NCBI RefSeq assembly: GCF_030010215.1
Contig: NZ_JASCRR010000003.1
Span: 62,001 to 126,000, forward strand
DNA length: 64,000 nt
DNA from: Tianweitania sp. UT-5YL-CI-8
Lineage (GTDB): Bacteria > Pseudomonadota > Alphaproteobacteria > Rhizobiales > Rhizobiaceae
Reading direction: 5' to 3'
The notes under the pieces were generated by a model that saw only the letters and a program-made list of their open reading frames with translations, searched no databases and was not told the origin of the DNA. How positions within the stretch are numbered: the stretch's first letter is position 1; each line of letters begins with the position of its first letter. Both the position numbers and the translations under genes were made by a program. This document shows, piece after piece, positions 27,652 through 36,346 of the stretch.

Positions 27652-28629
27652 ATGCCGAAAAGCGTACTTGCCGGTCTCGACCGGATACTCACCATGGAGT
27701 TGGCCCGCGTAACCGAACGCGCCGCTGTTGCTGCTGCGCGTCTGCGTGGGCGCGGCGATGAAAAGGCGGCTGACCAAGTTGCGGTCGATGCCATGCGGCA
27801 GGAACTAAACCGTCTGGCCATTCGCGGCACCGTGGTGATCGGCGAGGGCGAACGCGACGAAGCGCCGATGCTCTATATCGGTGAGAAGGTCGGTACCGGT
27901 GAAGGTCCCGCGGTCGATATCGCGCTCGACCCGCTCGAAGGCACCACAATCTGCGCCAAGAACCTGCCGAACTCGCTTGCCGTGATAGCGATCGCCGAAA
28001 AAGGCAGCCTTCTTTATGCGCCGGACGTCTACATGGACAAGATTGCCGTCGGTCCTGGCTATCCGGAAGGCATCATCAATCTGGACCTTTCGCCGGCCGA
28101 GAACATCGCTGCCGTGGCCAAGGCCAAGGGTGTTCCGGTCAACGAAATCACCGCCTGCATTCTCGATCGTCCGCGCCACGAAGCCCTGATCGATGCCGTC
28201 CGTGAGACGGGTGCTGCCATTCGCCTGATCGGCGACGGCGACGTAGCCGGCGTCATCCATACCACCGATCCCGACGAGACAGGCATCGATATCTACCTCG
28301 GCACCGGCGGTGCGCCCGAAGGCGTCTTGGCGGCGGCGGCATTGCGCTGCACCGGTGGCCAGATGCAGGGCCGTCTGCTGCTTGATTCGCAGGAAAAGAT
28401 CGACCGTGCGGCGACCATGGGCATCTCCGATCCCAATAAGATTTACACCGTCAACGAGATGGCCAAGGGTGACGTGCTGTTTGCGGCGACTGGCGTCACC
28501 GACGGCAACATGCTTGCCGGCGTGAAATTCTCCAAGGATTCGATCCGCACCCACACGCTGGTATTGCGCTCCTATTCGCGCACCGTTCGCGAAATCATCG
28601 CCCGCCACCAGGACCTCGACAAATTCTGA
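27652..28629 (+). CDS. glpX: Class II fructose-1,6-bisphosphatase
   Basis: 325 aa from the ATG at 27652 (the frame is open to 27571 without family similarity). It is a gluconeogenic, Li+-sensitive phosphatase of the inositol-monophosphatase superfamily. Metal and substrate motifs are VIGEGERDEAPMLYIGE, VDIALDPLEGTTICAK and the downstream GDGDVAGVI and GTGGAPEGVLAA segments. It follows hom by 149 bp that contain a dyad element, and precedes recJ by 58 bp. Confidence 0.95.
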   Translation: MPKSVLAGLDRILTMELARVTERAAVAAARLRGRGDEKAADQVAVDAMRQELNRLAIRGTVVIGEGERDEAPMLYIGEKVGTGEGPAVDIALDPLEGTTICAKNLPNSLAVIAIAEKGSLLYAPDVYMDKIAVGPGYPEGIINLDLSPAENIAAVAKAKGVPVNEITACILDRPRHEALIDAVRETGAAIRLIGDGDVAGVIHTTDPDETGIDIYLGTGGAPEGVLAAAALRCTGGQMQGRLLLDSQEKIDRAATMGISDPNKIYTVNEMAKGDVLFAATGVTDGNMLAGVKFSKDSIRTHTLVLRSYSRTVREIIARHQDLDKF

Positions 28630-28641
28630 GAGTCCCACATC

Positions 28642-28678
28642 CCTGCGCCGCTTGCCTGACCGGGGCGGTTGGCGCAGG
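28642..28678 (+). promoter_or_regulatory. Hairpin that covers the recJ ribosome-binding site
   Basis: CCTGCGCC (28642-28649) pairs with GGCGCAGG (28671-28678), with a 21-nt interior that can pair further. The right arm runs into AGGAG at 28676-28680, the ribosome-binding site 7 nt before the recJ ATG. Folding would hide that site. There is no T tract, so it is not a typical terminator. Translational control of recJ is inference. Confidence 0.35.
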
Positions 28679-28687
28679 AGTTTGCCG

Positions 28688-30481
28688 ATGACATCCGAAC
28701 GCCGAATATTTTTGGGAGTCCGGCGTTCGGCCACTGGCCTGACGTGGGAGCACCGGCTGACCGAGCGCGACGACCGCGTTGCGCTCGCCATGGCCCAAGG
28801 TCATGGCGTTCCGGAGGTCGTGGCTCGCGTACTAGCCGGGCGTGGGGTGACGGCCGAAGAGACCGAGCGTTTTCTCGATCCCACCATACGCGATTTATTG
28901 CCGAATCCGTCCAGCCTGACGGACATGGATAAGGCGGCGAAACGCCTTGCAGTAGCCATCCAGCGGCGCGAGCGCGTCGCCATCTTTGGCGACTACGATG
29001 TCGATGGCGCTGCCTCGTCGGCGTTGATGACGCTATTTCTTGAGCATTTCGGCGTCCGCAGCGAAATCTACATCCCCGACCGTATCTTCGAGGGCTACGG
29101 GCCGAACCCGGAGGCCATGCGCGAACTGGTTGCGCGCGGCGCCTCGCTGATCGTCACTGTCGATTGCGGCACCAACAGCGCGCCGTCCATCACCGCTGCG
29201 CGCCAGGCCGGCGCGGATGTCGTGGTTCTCGATCACCATCAGGTCGGTGGTGCGCTCCCTGAGGATGCTGTTGCCGTCGTCAATCCGAACCGCGAGGACG
29301 ATCTTTCGGGGCAGGGGCATCTTTGTGCTGCGGGCGTGGTGTTCCTGACGCTGGTGCGTACGGCCAGCATTCTGCGTCAGTTGATGCCCGATGCGCCGCG
29401 CCCCGATCTGCTGCGCTATCTCGATCTGGTCGCGCTCGCCACCGTCTGCGATGTCGTGAAGCTAACAGCCGTCAACCGCGCCTTCGTCGTCAAGGGTCTG
29501 CAGGTTGTGAGACAGCAGGCCAACCCAGGCATTGCGGCACTTGCCCGGGTGTCGCGCATTGGCGAACCGATCAACACCTTCCATCTCGGCTTCCTGATCG
29601 GGCCGCGCATCAATGCCGGCGGGCGCATCGGCGACGCAGCACTCGGCAGCCGGCTGCTTGCTACCGACGATCCGGTCGAAGCGGGAAAGATCGCAGAGAC
29701 GCTCGACCTTCTCAATCAGGAACGCCAGGCGATGGAGCATGCCATGCTGGCACAGGCGCGAGCCGAAGCCGATGTCGAACTTGCTGGCGGGAAGGGTCCT
29801 GCGGTCATCGTTACCGCGAGCCAGGATTGGCACCCCGGCATTGTCGGTCTCATCGCCTCGCGGCTCAAGGACCACGCGCGCCGCCCGGCCTTCGCCATTT
29901 CCTTCAACACCAGTGGGGTGGGCTCGGGTTCCGGTCGCTCCATCCCCGGCTTCGATCTCGGCAGGCTGGTTCGAGAAGCCGTCGGCAGGGGCTTGCTCGT
30001 CAAAGGCGGAGGCCACGCAATGGCGGCCGGCATCACCGTCGAGCGGCATAAACTCGGCGAATTCCGCGCTTTCCTTGAAGACCGCGCATCGGCCGATGTG
30101 TTCAAGCTACGCGAGGAAGAAGTGCTGAAAATCGACGGCGCGCTAACGGCCGAAGGCGCGACATTGGCGTTGGTCGACTCGCTTGAAAAGGCCGGGCCAT
30201 TCGGTTCGGGACATCCGTCCCCGGTGTTCGTGCTGCCGCGTCACCGCATCCTCGCTGCGCAGCCGGTGGGGACGGGACATCTCCGTGTCGACCTGCGCTC
30301 GGAACTCGGTGGCCGTATGCAGGCAATGGCATTCCGTGTCGGGGATACCCCGCTCGGCGATTTTCTGTCACGAAGTTCTGGAAGGCTAGTGCATGCCGCC
30401 GGCTCGTTGTCGGCCAACCACTGGAACGGCAATCGCAGCACCCAATTCCGGATTTCGGACGCTGCTCCCGTCGAGCTATGA
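28688..30481 (+). CDS. recJ: Single-stranded-DNA-specific exonuclease RecJ
   Basis: 597 aa from the ATG at 28688 with AGGAG 7 nt upstream. It degrades single-stranded DNA 5' to 3' in recombination and mismatch repair. DHH-family metal motifs are IFGDYDVDGAASS, VTVDCGTNS and VLDHHQVGG. The DHHA1 domain carries GRSIPGFDLG and KGGGHAMAAG, and an OB-fold domain ends the chain. It is the last clearly core gene before the DUF982 gene and the accessory region. Confidence 0.97.
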   Translation: MTSERRIFLGVRRSATGLTWEHRLTERDDRVALAMAQGHGVPEVVARVLAGRGVTAEETERFLDPTIRDLLPNPSSLTDMDKAAKRLAVAIQRRERVAIFGDYDVDGAASSALMTLFLEHFGVRSEIYIPDRIFEGYGPNPEAMRELVARGASLIVTVDCGTNSAPSITAARQAGADVVVLDHHQVGGALPEDAVAVVNPNREDDLSGQGHLCAAGVVFLTLVRTASILRQLMPDAPRPDLLRYLDLVALATVCDVVKLTAVNRAFVVKGLQVVRQQANPGIAALARVSRIGEPINTFHLGFLIGPRINAGGRIGDAALGSRLLATDDPVEAGKIAETLDLLNQERQAMEHAMLAQARAEADVELAGGKGPAVIVTASQDWHPGIVGLIASRLKDHARRPAFAISFNTSGVGSGSGRSIPGFDLGRLVREAVGRGLLVKGGGHAMAAGITVERHKLGEFRAFLEDRASADVFKLREEEVLKIDGALTAEGATLALVDSLEKAGPFGSGHPSPVFVLPRHRILAAQPVGTGHLRVDLRSELGGRMQAMAFRVGDTPLGDFLSRSSGRLVHAAGSLSANHWNGNRSTQFRISDAAPVEL

Positions 30482-30531
30482 TGTAACGGTCCATTTGGGC
30501 CGAAACTTTGCCAAACGCGCCGATAACGCCT

Positions 30532-30828
30532 CTATTTGATCAGGGGCTCAAGTGATCCACGTCCGCCAACCATCATAGGCATCGCCATTTCACGGTTCAA
30601 GACCCCGGAAATTCTGGCAAAGCTGACAAACCCTTTTCGGGCTGCCTCGACGTCGATGCTCCCGTCCATCGCACCTTGGCAACAGTTCACGGCGCAGCGA
30701 TAGACGGGTCCTCGACGGCCCTGTGGCCACCGCCGCAAAAATTCAATGGCCTGTGTCACCGAGGTGATTTCCTCGGCCTCATGATCAATCGTTACAAAAA
30801 CCGGCGACGCGAAGTCAAAACGTTCCAT
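30532..30828 (-). CDS. DUF982 family small protein
   Basis: 98 aa from the ATG at 30828, preceded by GGAGG at a 7-nt spacing, so the longer frame to 30861 is not needed. The pattern VTSVTQAIEFLRRWPQGRRGP with a following Cys-containing helix matches DUF982, a family almost confined to Rhizobiales and often multicopy. Function unknown. It is convergent with recJ. Confidence 0.85.
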   Translation of the reverse strand: MERFDFASPVFVTIDHEAEEITSVTQAIEFLRRWPQGRRGPVYRCAVNCCQGAMDGSIDVEAARKGFVSFARISGVLNREMAMPMMVGGRGSLEPLIK

Positions 30829-31060
30829 GCTGCTTCCTCCCGTAAGGTAGGGGCTGCTCATCTCCCAGGCGGTTCGTCTGAAGTACGAGCCTGCTTTCTA
30901 TGAAGGGAAGCCGTACCAAAAACATTTCGGCATGATGGCATCGCCTATCAACGCATCGATCAAAGGTTGGTTCCACGCAAAGGAATAATGTTGTGCGTTC
31001 AACCTCAGTCTGATGGCATGATTGCAAAGAGCGCTTCGAACTCTCTTTCACGTTCCCCGT

Positions 31061-32215
31061 TTACGGCGAATTGCCGAAATATTTCTGCTTGATGATGGCC
31101 AGCGTCCCATCCTCCTGCATCTCTAGAACCTGCAGCGTCACTGGCGTGGTCAGGTCGCTGTCATAGGGGAAAGCGAAGCCGTATTTGTCGGGGTGGAAGA
31201 TGCTGCCGACAACCGCCATCTTCTGCTCGGGATTGGTGTGGTCGTAATGCTCTAGGATCGGCGCGTCGGCGACAATGGCATCGATATGGCCTGCTTTGAG
31301 AGCGGGTACCGCGTCCGTCAGGTCGTCATAAGAAATCGAACTGATGCCGAGGTCGCCGATGAAACGTTCGGCGACACTGCCTGTGAACACTCCGACAGAC
31401 TTGCCGGGCAGATCGGCCAGCGAATTGATGTTTTGGGTCAGCGACATGGCGGTCATAACGCTGGTGACGGATGAGGTAACGTAGGCTAGAGTGGCGACGC
31501 CGCAGATCATCCAGAACGCGGCCAAGAACCGCCCGTGCCAGCCGAACAGGTTCTTCCGCGTCGTTTTGCCGGACGTGACCAGCGAGACGACGTGGAAGAA
31601 GCTTTCCGCGATGCCCTCGCGCCATCTCTGTGGAAATTCACTGTCAAATCGCCTGTCAAAAAGCGTCATGGCCAGCGTGGCGAGAAGCACCAACACCAGG
31701 AGAGACGCGTAGGCCCGCAAATGCCCGGCATCACGCAGTCCGTTGAGCAGGTCGGAAAACCCGTTGCCACTAGTATTCACGACCATGATGCGCAGCCCGG
31801 CATCGTACCAGGGCTGCGTGTAGGAAATGGTCTCGGCCCGCTCGCGCGTTATGGTCAGATTGGTCACGGCGACATCGATCTGGGAACTGCGCGTGGCATC
31901 TAAAAGGCCGCTGATTGTGGGGTAGGGAATATAGCGATAGGCGAGCCCGCTTTGGGCCGCGACGCTTTCCCACAGATCGATCGCCATGCCGGAGAATGTG
32001 CGATCCTTGCCGGCCATGACAAAAGGTGGGCTGACATAGACACCGACATTGACGACGCGACCGGTCTGTTGCGTTGGTGTCTGTTGCGCCGGCGATTGCT
32101 GAGCGAAAACGCCCATCCCGCCAAAACACCAGATCGCAAGCGCCCAGACCAGCACGGTCCAGCAACGATCTGTTCCTGCGGATTTCAGGCGGAGGCAAGA
32201 ACTCGTCAAGCGCAT
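31061..32215 (-). CDS. Ionotropic glutamate receptor-like (SBP + channel) protein
   Basis: 384 aa from the ATG at 32215 (TTG at 32227 also possible). Signal peptide, then an extracellular amino-acid-binding-like lobe (S1: VGVYVSPPFVMAGKD, GMAIDLWESVAAQSG, DVAVTNLTITRERAETISYTQPWYD). A membrane segment, a re-entrant pore-like stretch (ESFFHVVSLVTSG), and a further helix with AYVTSSVTSVMTA follow; then a second binding lobe (S2: LPGKSVGVFTGSVAE, DAIVADAPILEHY). The split-lobe order around a pore is that of GluR0-type prokaryotic receptors. The pore lacks the GYG potassium filter of GluR0. A plain binding protein with membrane anchors is the alternative. Confidence 0.75.
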   Translation of the reverse strand: MRLTSSCLRLKSAGTDRCWTVLVWALAIWCFGGMGVFAQQSPAQQTPTQQTGRVVNVGVYVSPPFVMAGKDRTFSGMAIDLWESVAAQSGLAYRYIPYPTISGLLDATRSSQIDVAVTNLTITRERAETISYTQPWYDAGLRIMVVNTSGNGFSDLLNGLRDAGHLRAYASLLVLVLLATLAMTLFDRRFDSEFPQRWREGIAESFFHVVSLVTSGKTTRKNLFGWHGRFLAAFWMICGVATLAYVTSSVTSVMTAMSLTQNINSLADLPGKSVGVFTGSVAERFIGDLGISSISYDDLTDAVPALKAGHIDAIVADAPILEHYDHTNPEQKMAVVGSIFHPDKYGFAFPYDSDLTTPVTLQVLEMQEDGTLAIIKQKYFGNSP

Positions 32216-32227
32216 GAGGGCGGGCAA

Positions 32228-32729
32228 ACTGGTGGTCTCCGTCGACGATCGGTGTCAAATAGTGGCATAATCAGCATAACAAGTGTAAAGGGACCCCTTC
32301 ACTTGCTGCCCCAACTTTCGACGGATCTCAGTAAACCTTTGTATTCGAAGCAGAAAATCTTCGCCGTGGCACCCATGATCGATTGGACGAACTGAAGCAA
32401 AAATTGTTAATAGAAACAATTTGGTAGCCGGTATCTATATGTGACAAGTGCCAAAATGGCAGCCGGCGGGTTTGTTCGTCTCCTTTCCCCAGCTTTGGAT
32501 AGCAGGGATCTCGGAATAGCATTGTTGCTGCGCAGCAAATATTGACCTGACATCGAATATGCAGCTATCCGACTAGCCTTCAGTGTTCGTGGCTCCCCGG
32601 CCCCTTTTTGCCTTCGAACCGCGAGCACGCCCTTCATGATGGCGCTCCCCTCCGCCTGTCCAACGCGAGCGGCCTGGCGCGAGAAGCCATCCTCGGCCGC
32701 GCCGACCGAACCACTCATCCGGTTCTCCG
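32228..32729. other. Intergenic region at the likely start of the accessory DNA
   Basis: About 500 bp without a supported gene. A 103-codon minus frame (32407-32718) has no recognisable features and I leave it out. AAATTGTT/AACAATTT at 32401-32422 forms an 8-bp AT-rich inverted repeat and TGCCA/TGGCA at 32449-32461 a small one. Base composition is more AT-rich than the flanking genes. This is a candidate junction between core genome and accessory element, but no integrase, tRNA or direct repeat was found. Confidence 0.4.
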
Positions 32730-34379
32730 CTATTTCAGAGGTGCGGGGTCCAGTGCGGCAACATAGTCCTTCACCGATCCGCGGAGAACATGGTCGGCCA
32801 TTGCGAGGAAGATCTTGAGGCGCTGTCCGTATCGAGCATCGGGGTGGCGATTGCCTCCGGCCACGATCGTTCGGATCAAAAGAGCTCGCATGCGTCCCTC
32901 AAGCCCCTCATGGGAGAGGGCCGCAACGTCATGGAGGATGCAGTCGTGGAGATAGCTTGCGAAGGTGTCGCCGATCCGGTCGGAAAGGGCCACCGTGACC
33001 ATCGCGTTGCCGAGGGCGACGGCCGCATCCGCCGGGATGGCGCCTGACGAAAACTCCTGCCTGTCCGAAATCGCGGCATGTGGCGATGAGGGCGCGAGAT
33101 GCCTTATGTTGCGTATCCAATTGCCCATGACGTCGAATGCTTCGTACAGCAGGCGGGCATTGCGGGTGGGAAATTCCGCCATCGCGTCGATGTTTTGACC
33201 GGACGTATCGTAGATTTTTTCCAGCTCGGTAACGAAGAGGGGCAGGTAGAACAGCCACATATGATAAGGGACACCCTGACGCATGGCCTCATTGACCATG
33301 ATGTCGAAGTACCGAATGCCTACAAAAGAGATGTCGCGCCATTTTTCATCGTCGAAATCATCGGCGCGGTCGTTGAGCTGGGCGGCATAGCCGCTGTTTG
33401 TCCCTCCGCGGATCGTATTGATGACGGCGTCGCCTATGGGCTTCCAGGCGCTCAGCTTATGGGCCGTCTCGGCATCGCCGAAGAGAAATTGCAGCAAGAC
33501 ATTCTCCTCGGGAATTGCATATCCGCCTTTGTCCGCGAGGTTCTGGTTCTGCTCGATTTCCTGATAGAGCCTGCTGCCGCTGTCGGCGACCATGTCACGC
33601 AGGGCCTTGTCCGAGAAGTCGAAACGCGGTTGCAGTTTGATCGCCATGAGGTCCGGCAATGCATCCGGCCGCATCGTGACGAGGAACTTTCTGAACTCCT
33701 CCGAACGCAACAGCATGCGTACGATTGTCTCGGCGTCGGCTTGGGCCTTACGGCCGGCCGGGACAAAGTGCTTCGTCCGTCGCATTCGCCGCCGGAACCA
33801 CTCATAGATCCGCGTGCTAGGGGCGACCCCCGACTGCTTCGGCTCGTCCTCTTCTGGCCCGACCGGTTTGAGGGTTCGGATTTTCTGGCGTTGAAGCCAG
33901 TTCGTATCGGCCAACCAATCGTGCGCTTTCTGCCGTAGTAGCCGCCGCTCGGCCACGGCCTCTATCAAACCGAGATGCGGCCGTATGAAATCCAGTAATT
34001 CCGCAAAGCGACGATCATAAAGCAGGGTCTGCACGATCTTGCCAACGGCCACCAGCGAGCGCGGCCCCGGCTTCAGCAGAACGTTGAGGCCCCATGCAAG
34101 AATTATCCAGACGAATACGACCAGGAAGGCAGCCTGGGGCGGTGTGAAGCTGCCGTCTTTGGGGAAAGTCAGCCAGGCGCAGGCTTCAGCGCTTGGCAAT
34201 CGGCACGGCTGGCTCATCAAGGAGAAGAATTCGAAGTAGAGAACAAGCGTGACTGCGATAAGCGCCAACGGAATTTGCACAGCCAGATGCAACTGCGCGC
34301 GTAGGCGCGTCACCGGCGATACGATTGCGTAGAATGCGATGAAAAGTGCGAGAAAACTCAGGAAACCGTCCAGCGTCAC
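32730..34379 (-). CDS. Hypothetical membrane protein of the divergent accessory cluster
   Basis: 549 aa from a GTG start at 34379 that overlaps the upstream UPF0489 stop by 4 bp (GTGA), so the two are translationally coupled. Three membrane segments lie at about residues 5-22, 33-50 and 82-103. The remaining 440 residues are predicted cytoplasmic and mainly helical, with a basic stretch near 200 (RRRMRRTKHF). I recognise no known domain. Its tight coupling to a UPF0489 protein and location beside a DUF3800/AbiV-like operon suggest a membrane component of a defence or stress system; this is inference. Confidence 0.7.
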   Translation of the reverse strand: MTLDGFLSFLALFIAFYAIVSPVTRLRAQLHLAVQIPLALIAVTLVLYFEFFSLMSQPCRLPSAEACAWLTFPKDGSFTPPQAAFLVVFVWIILAWGLNVLLKPGPRSLVAVGKIVQTLLYDRRFAELLDFIRPHLGLIEAVAERRLLRQKAHDWLADTNWLQRQKIRTLKPVGPEEDEPKQSGVAPSTRIYEWFRRRMRRTKHFVPAGRKAQADAETIVRMLLRSEEFRKFLVTMRPDALPDLMAIKLQPRFDFSDKALRDMVADSGSRLYQEIEQNQNLADKGGYAIPEENVLLQFLFGDAETAHKLSAWKPIGDAVINTIRGGTNSGYAAQLNDRADDFDDEKWRDISFVGIRYFDIMVNEAMRQGVPYHMWLFYLPLFVTELEKIYDTSGQNIDAMAEFPTRNARLLYEAFDVMGNWIRNIRHLAPSSPHAAISDRQEFSSGAIPADAAVALGNAMVTVALSDRIGDTFASYLHDCILHDVAALSHEGLEGRMRALLIRTIVAGGNRHPDARYGQRLKIFLAMADHVLRGSVKDYVAALDPAPLK

Positions 34380-35182
34380 CGAGCTTCTCCTGTGTAATTC
34401 GGATGCAAGTCCAAGCCCGGGAAACCTTGGGAAACATCACTGTCGAACTCGATGTAGTCTTTAAAGATCGGGATCAGGGCATCGGCCTCAACCGGGGTGT
34501 ACCCAGGAGATTGGCAGAGGATCACATAATCGAACGGTTCGGCGGCCCGATAAGCTTCAACCGGAATCTTGTGAAACGGGATGGGCGGCTCAAGGCTGTG
34601 CGGCAGGGCACGGAGCTCTTCCCTGGAATGGACGTCGCGGACACGCGGTACATATCGCAATTCCATCACGCCACATGCCGCATCGAAGTCCCGGAAAAAG
34701 AAGGGCATCAGGTCGTCACCGCTCCGCGTATGATGAACATAAGTCAGCGCTCGGAGCCACCGGCACGCCAGGGCATATGAGAGATAATTTGCTGGCGAAA
34801 TTCTCTCCATGCCAGTCTGCGGGATTGCTGTGGCCCGCTCTTTTGGGAGCAGGCCAAGCAGCCTCCCGCCAATGTCTTGCCACGAAAGGTCCCCGAACCC
34901 GGTTCCCAGGTCGGAATGAGCATCGATGTGGGTAAGGGTTAGTGGTACAGCGCCGTTTTCAGAGAGCGCGTTTAGGATGGGAAATGCTTCGTCATGATGG
35001 ACGACAAACCGCCCCTTGGGCCGGCGAGATGATGGAGCGCGTTTCAGGCCGCACTGGTCTTCGAGGAAGCGCCGGAGTTGCACTTCATGCCAGGGGCGCG
35101 TCGTCGAAGGTGCCCGAGGCCGCCGGTCGATTGAACAGACTTCGTCGAGAAATATGTCGAGGTCGATATCGGCAATGTTCAA
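34376..35182 (-). CDS. UPF0489-family protein (arginase-like fold)
   Basis: 268 aa from a TTG at 35182; an in-frame stop lies just upstream and no ATG or GTG is available. Acidic metal-type motifs are ADIDLDIF (residues 4-11), VVHHDEAFP (about 60-68) and THIDAHSDLG (about 84-93), resembling the manganese sites of arginase/deacetylase-fold enzymes and found in the UPF0489 family (human C5orf22). The substrate is unknown. Coupled to the membrane protein downstream and divergent from the gene at 35438, with 255 bp between. Confidence 0.75.
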   Translation of the reverse strand: MNIADIDLDIFLDEVCSIDRRPRAPSTTRPWHEVQLRRFLEDQCGLKRAPSSRRPKGRFVVHHDEAFPILNALSENGAVPLTLTHIDAHSDLGTGFGDLSWQDIGGRLLGLLPKERATAIPQTGMERISPANYLSYALACRWLRALTYVHHTRSGDDLMPFFFRDFDAACGVMELRYVPRVRDVHSREELRALPHSLEPPIPFHKIPVEAYRAAEPFDYVILCQSPGYTPVEADALIPIFKDYIEFDSDVSQGFPGLDLHPNYTGEAR

Positions 35183-35437
35183 GAGTTGCTTCTGCCTGTC
35201 GCTGGTGTCGAGAAATACTGTTGTCTAACGACATATTTCTCAAGTGCGCGTTGATCTCGAACCGTGGCGATGAAATGTTGCCAACAGAATTCCGTCGATA
35301 AAGACTGCGGGGGACGATGAACAACAACCAGTTGCGCCGGCCTTCGACGGCATCCATCGAGCTCCTTGGCTATGACGGCGGTCACCCTGGAGCCCAAGCT
35401 CCGTTTGGCGCTGACTCCGCCGGGAGGAGGCTGATGG

Positions 35438-36340
35438 ATGGATAAGGCGGCGAAAACCGGGAAGGTGAGGGGAGCCGACATCGGCCTGCATCAGGCCAAA
35501 CGTCTGTGCCAGCTTTCGGAGAAAGAGCGGCTGATCTTTATCGCGGAAGGCCTTCCTATCATTCTCGACAGCGCGCAAGGCTTTTGGAAGGCGTCGCAGC
35601 AATTGGGCGAGCATCCGCGCGAGGCAAAGGTGCTGAAAGGATTCGCGGAGGAGGAAGCCGCGAAGATTTTGATCCTCGTGGATGCTGTGCGCTGTCCGCC
35701 GAAACTCATATCGTCAAAGCTCAACCGGATCGTCGGTTGGTTCTACGACCACCTCGCGCGGCTCATCTATGCCGAAGCGGTCACCTGGAAGCCGATGCAT
35801 CTCGCGCAGCTTCGAGAGTATGTCGATAGACAGCGGCGTGGCCATTATATCGAAGGATATGCCGGCGAGTATATCATGCCGAACTGGGCGGTATACGAGC
35901 GCGAGAGCAGTCTCTATGCCGATGTGGAGGCATACCAGGATGGCACACTCTGCTGGAGCGCTCCACGCCGTCCCGATGCCGGCATCAGCTCGTTTGGATC
36001 GTTTTCGCCACCGGCACTGCGGGTTGCGGAAGCCATGGGACGGATTGGTTTATTCAACCCCAAAGCACTGAAAGCCACTTCCGATGTCTGGGGCAGCCTG
36101 GAATATCGTGACAGGGAAGATCACCACGACGGCGAGCGGCTCACCGAGCAATTGCTGACGCAGTTGCATAAGGAGGGCCTCATCCCCGACACGGCCGATG
36201 AGGAGCATGTAGGCGTGCTGTATCGGGATTGGCAGATCCCGATGTACAATCTCGATTTTTCTCTCATTCCCGTGACGCTTGATGTTCTTCAGGCCGAACA
36301 GGAGGCCGAATACTGGTCCATGTTCGGTGATCCGAGGTAA
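35438..36340 (+). CDS. AbiV/HEPN-like protein (tentative)
   Basis: 300 aa; GGAGGAGG lies 7 nt before the ATG at 35438. The N-terminal half is helical with GLHQAKRLCQLSEKERLIFIAEG and FAEEEAAKILILVDAV (about 69-84), a pattern like the AbiV abortive-infection family (helical, HEPN-related). The C-terminal half has several Trp and Tyr and no motif I know. First gene of a tight three-gene operon (gaps 6 and 8 bp), which points to a joint function. The AbiV assignment is weak and needs a profile search. Confidence 0.6.
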   Translation: MDKAAKTGKVRGADIGLHQAKRLCQLSEKERLIFIAEGLPIILDSAQGFWKASQQLGEHPREAKVLKGFAEEEAAKILILVDAVRCPPKLISSKLNRIVGWFYDHLARLIYAEAVTWKPMHLAQLREYVDRQRRGHYIEGYAGEYIMPNWAVYERESSLYADVEAYQDGTLCWSAPRRPDAGISSFGSFSPPALRVAEAMGRIGLFNPKALKATSDVWGSLEYRDREDHHDGERLTEQLLTQLHKEGLIPDTADEEHVGVLYRDWQIPMYNLDFSLIPVTLDVLQAEQEAEYWSMFGDPR

Positions 36341-36346
36341 TCCGGC

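Noticed and set aside
32407-32718. A 103-codon minus-strand frame in the candidate junction gap
   Set aside because: No recognisable domain and a weak start; probably a chance frame.
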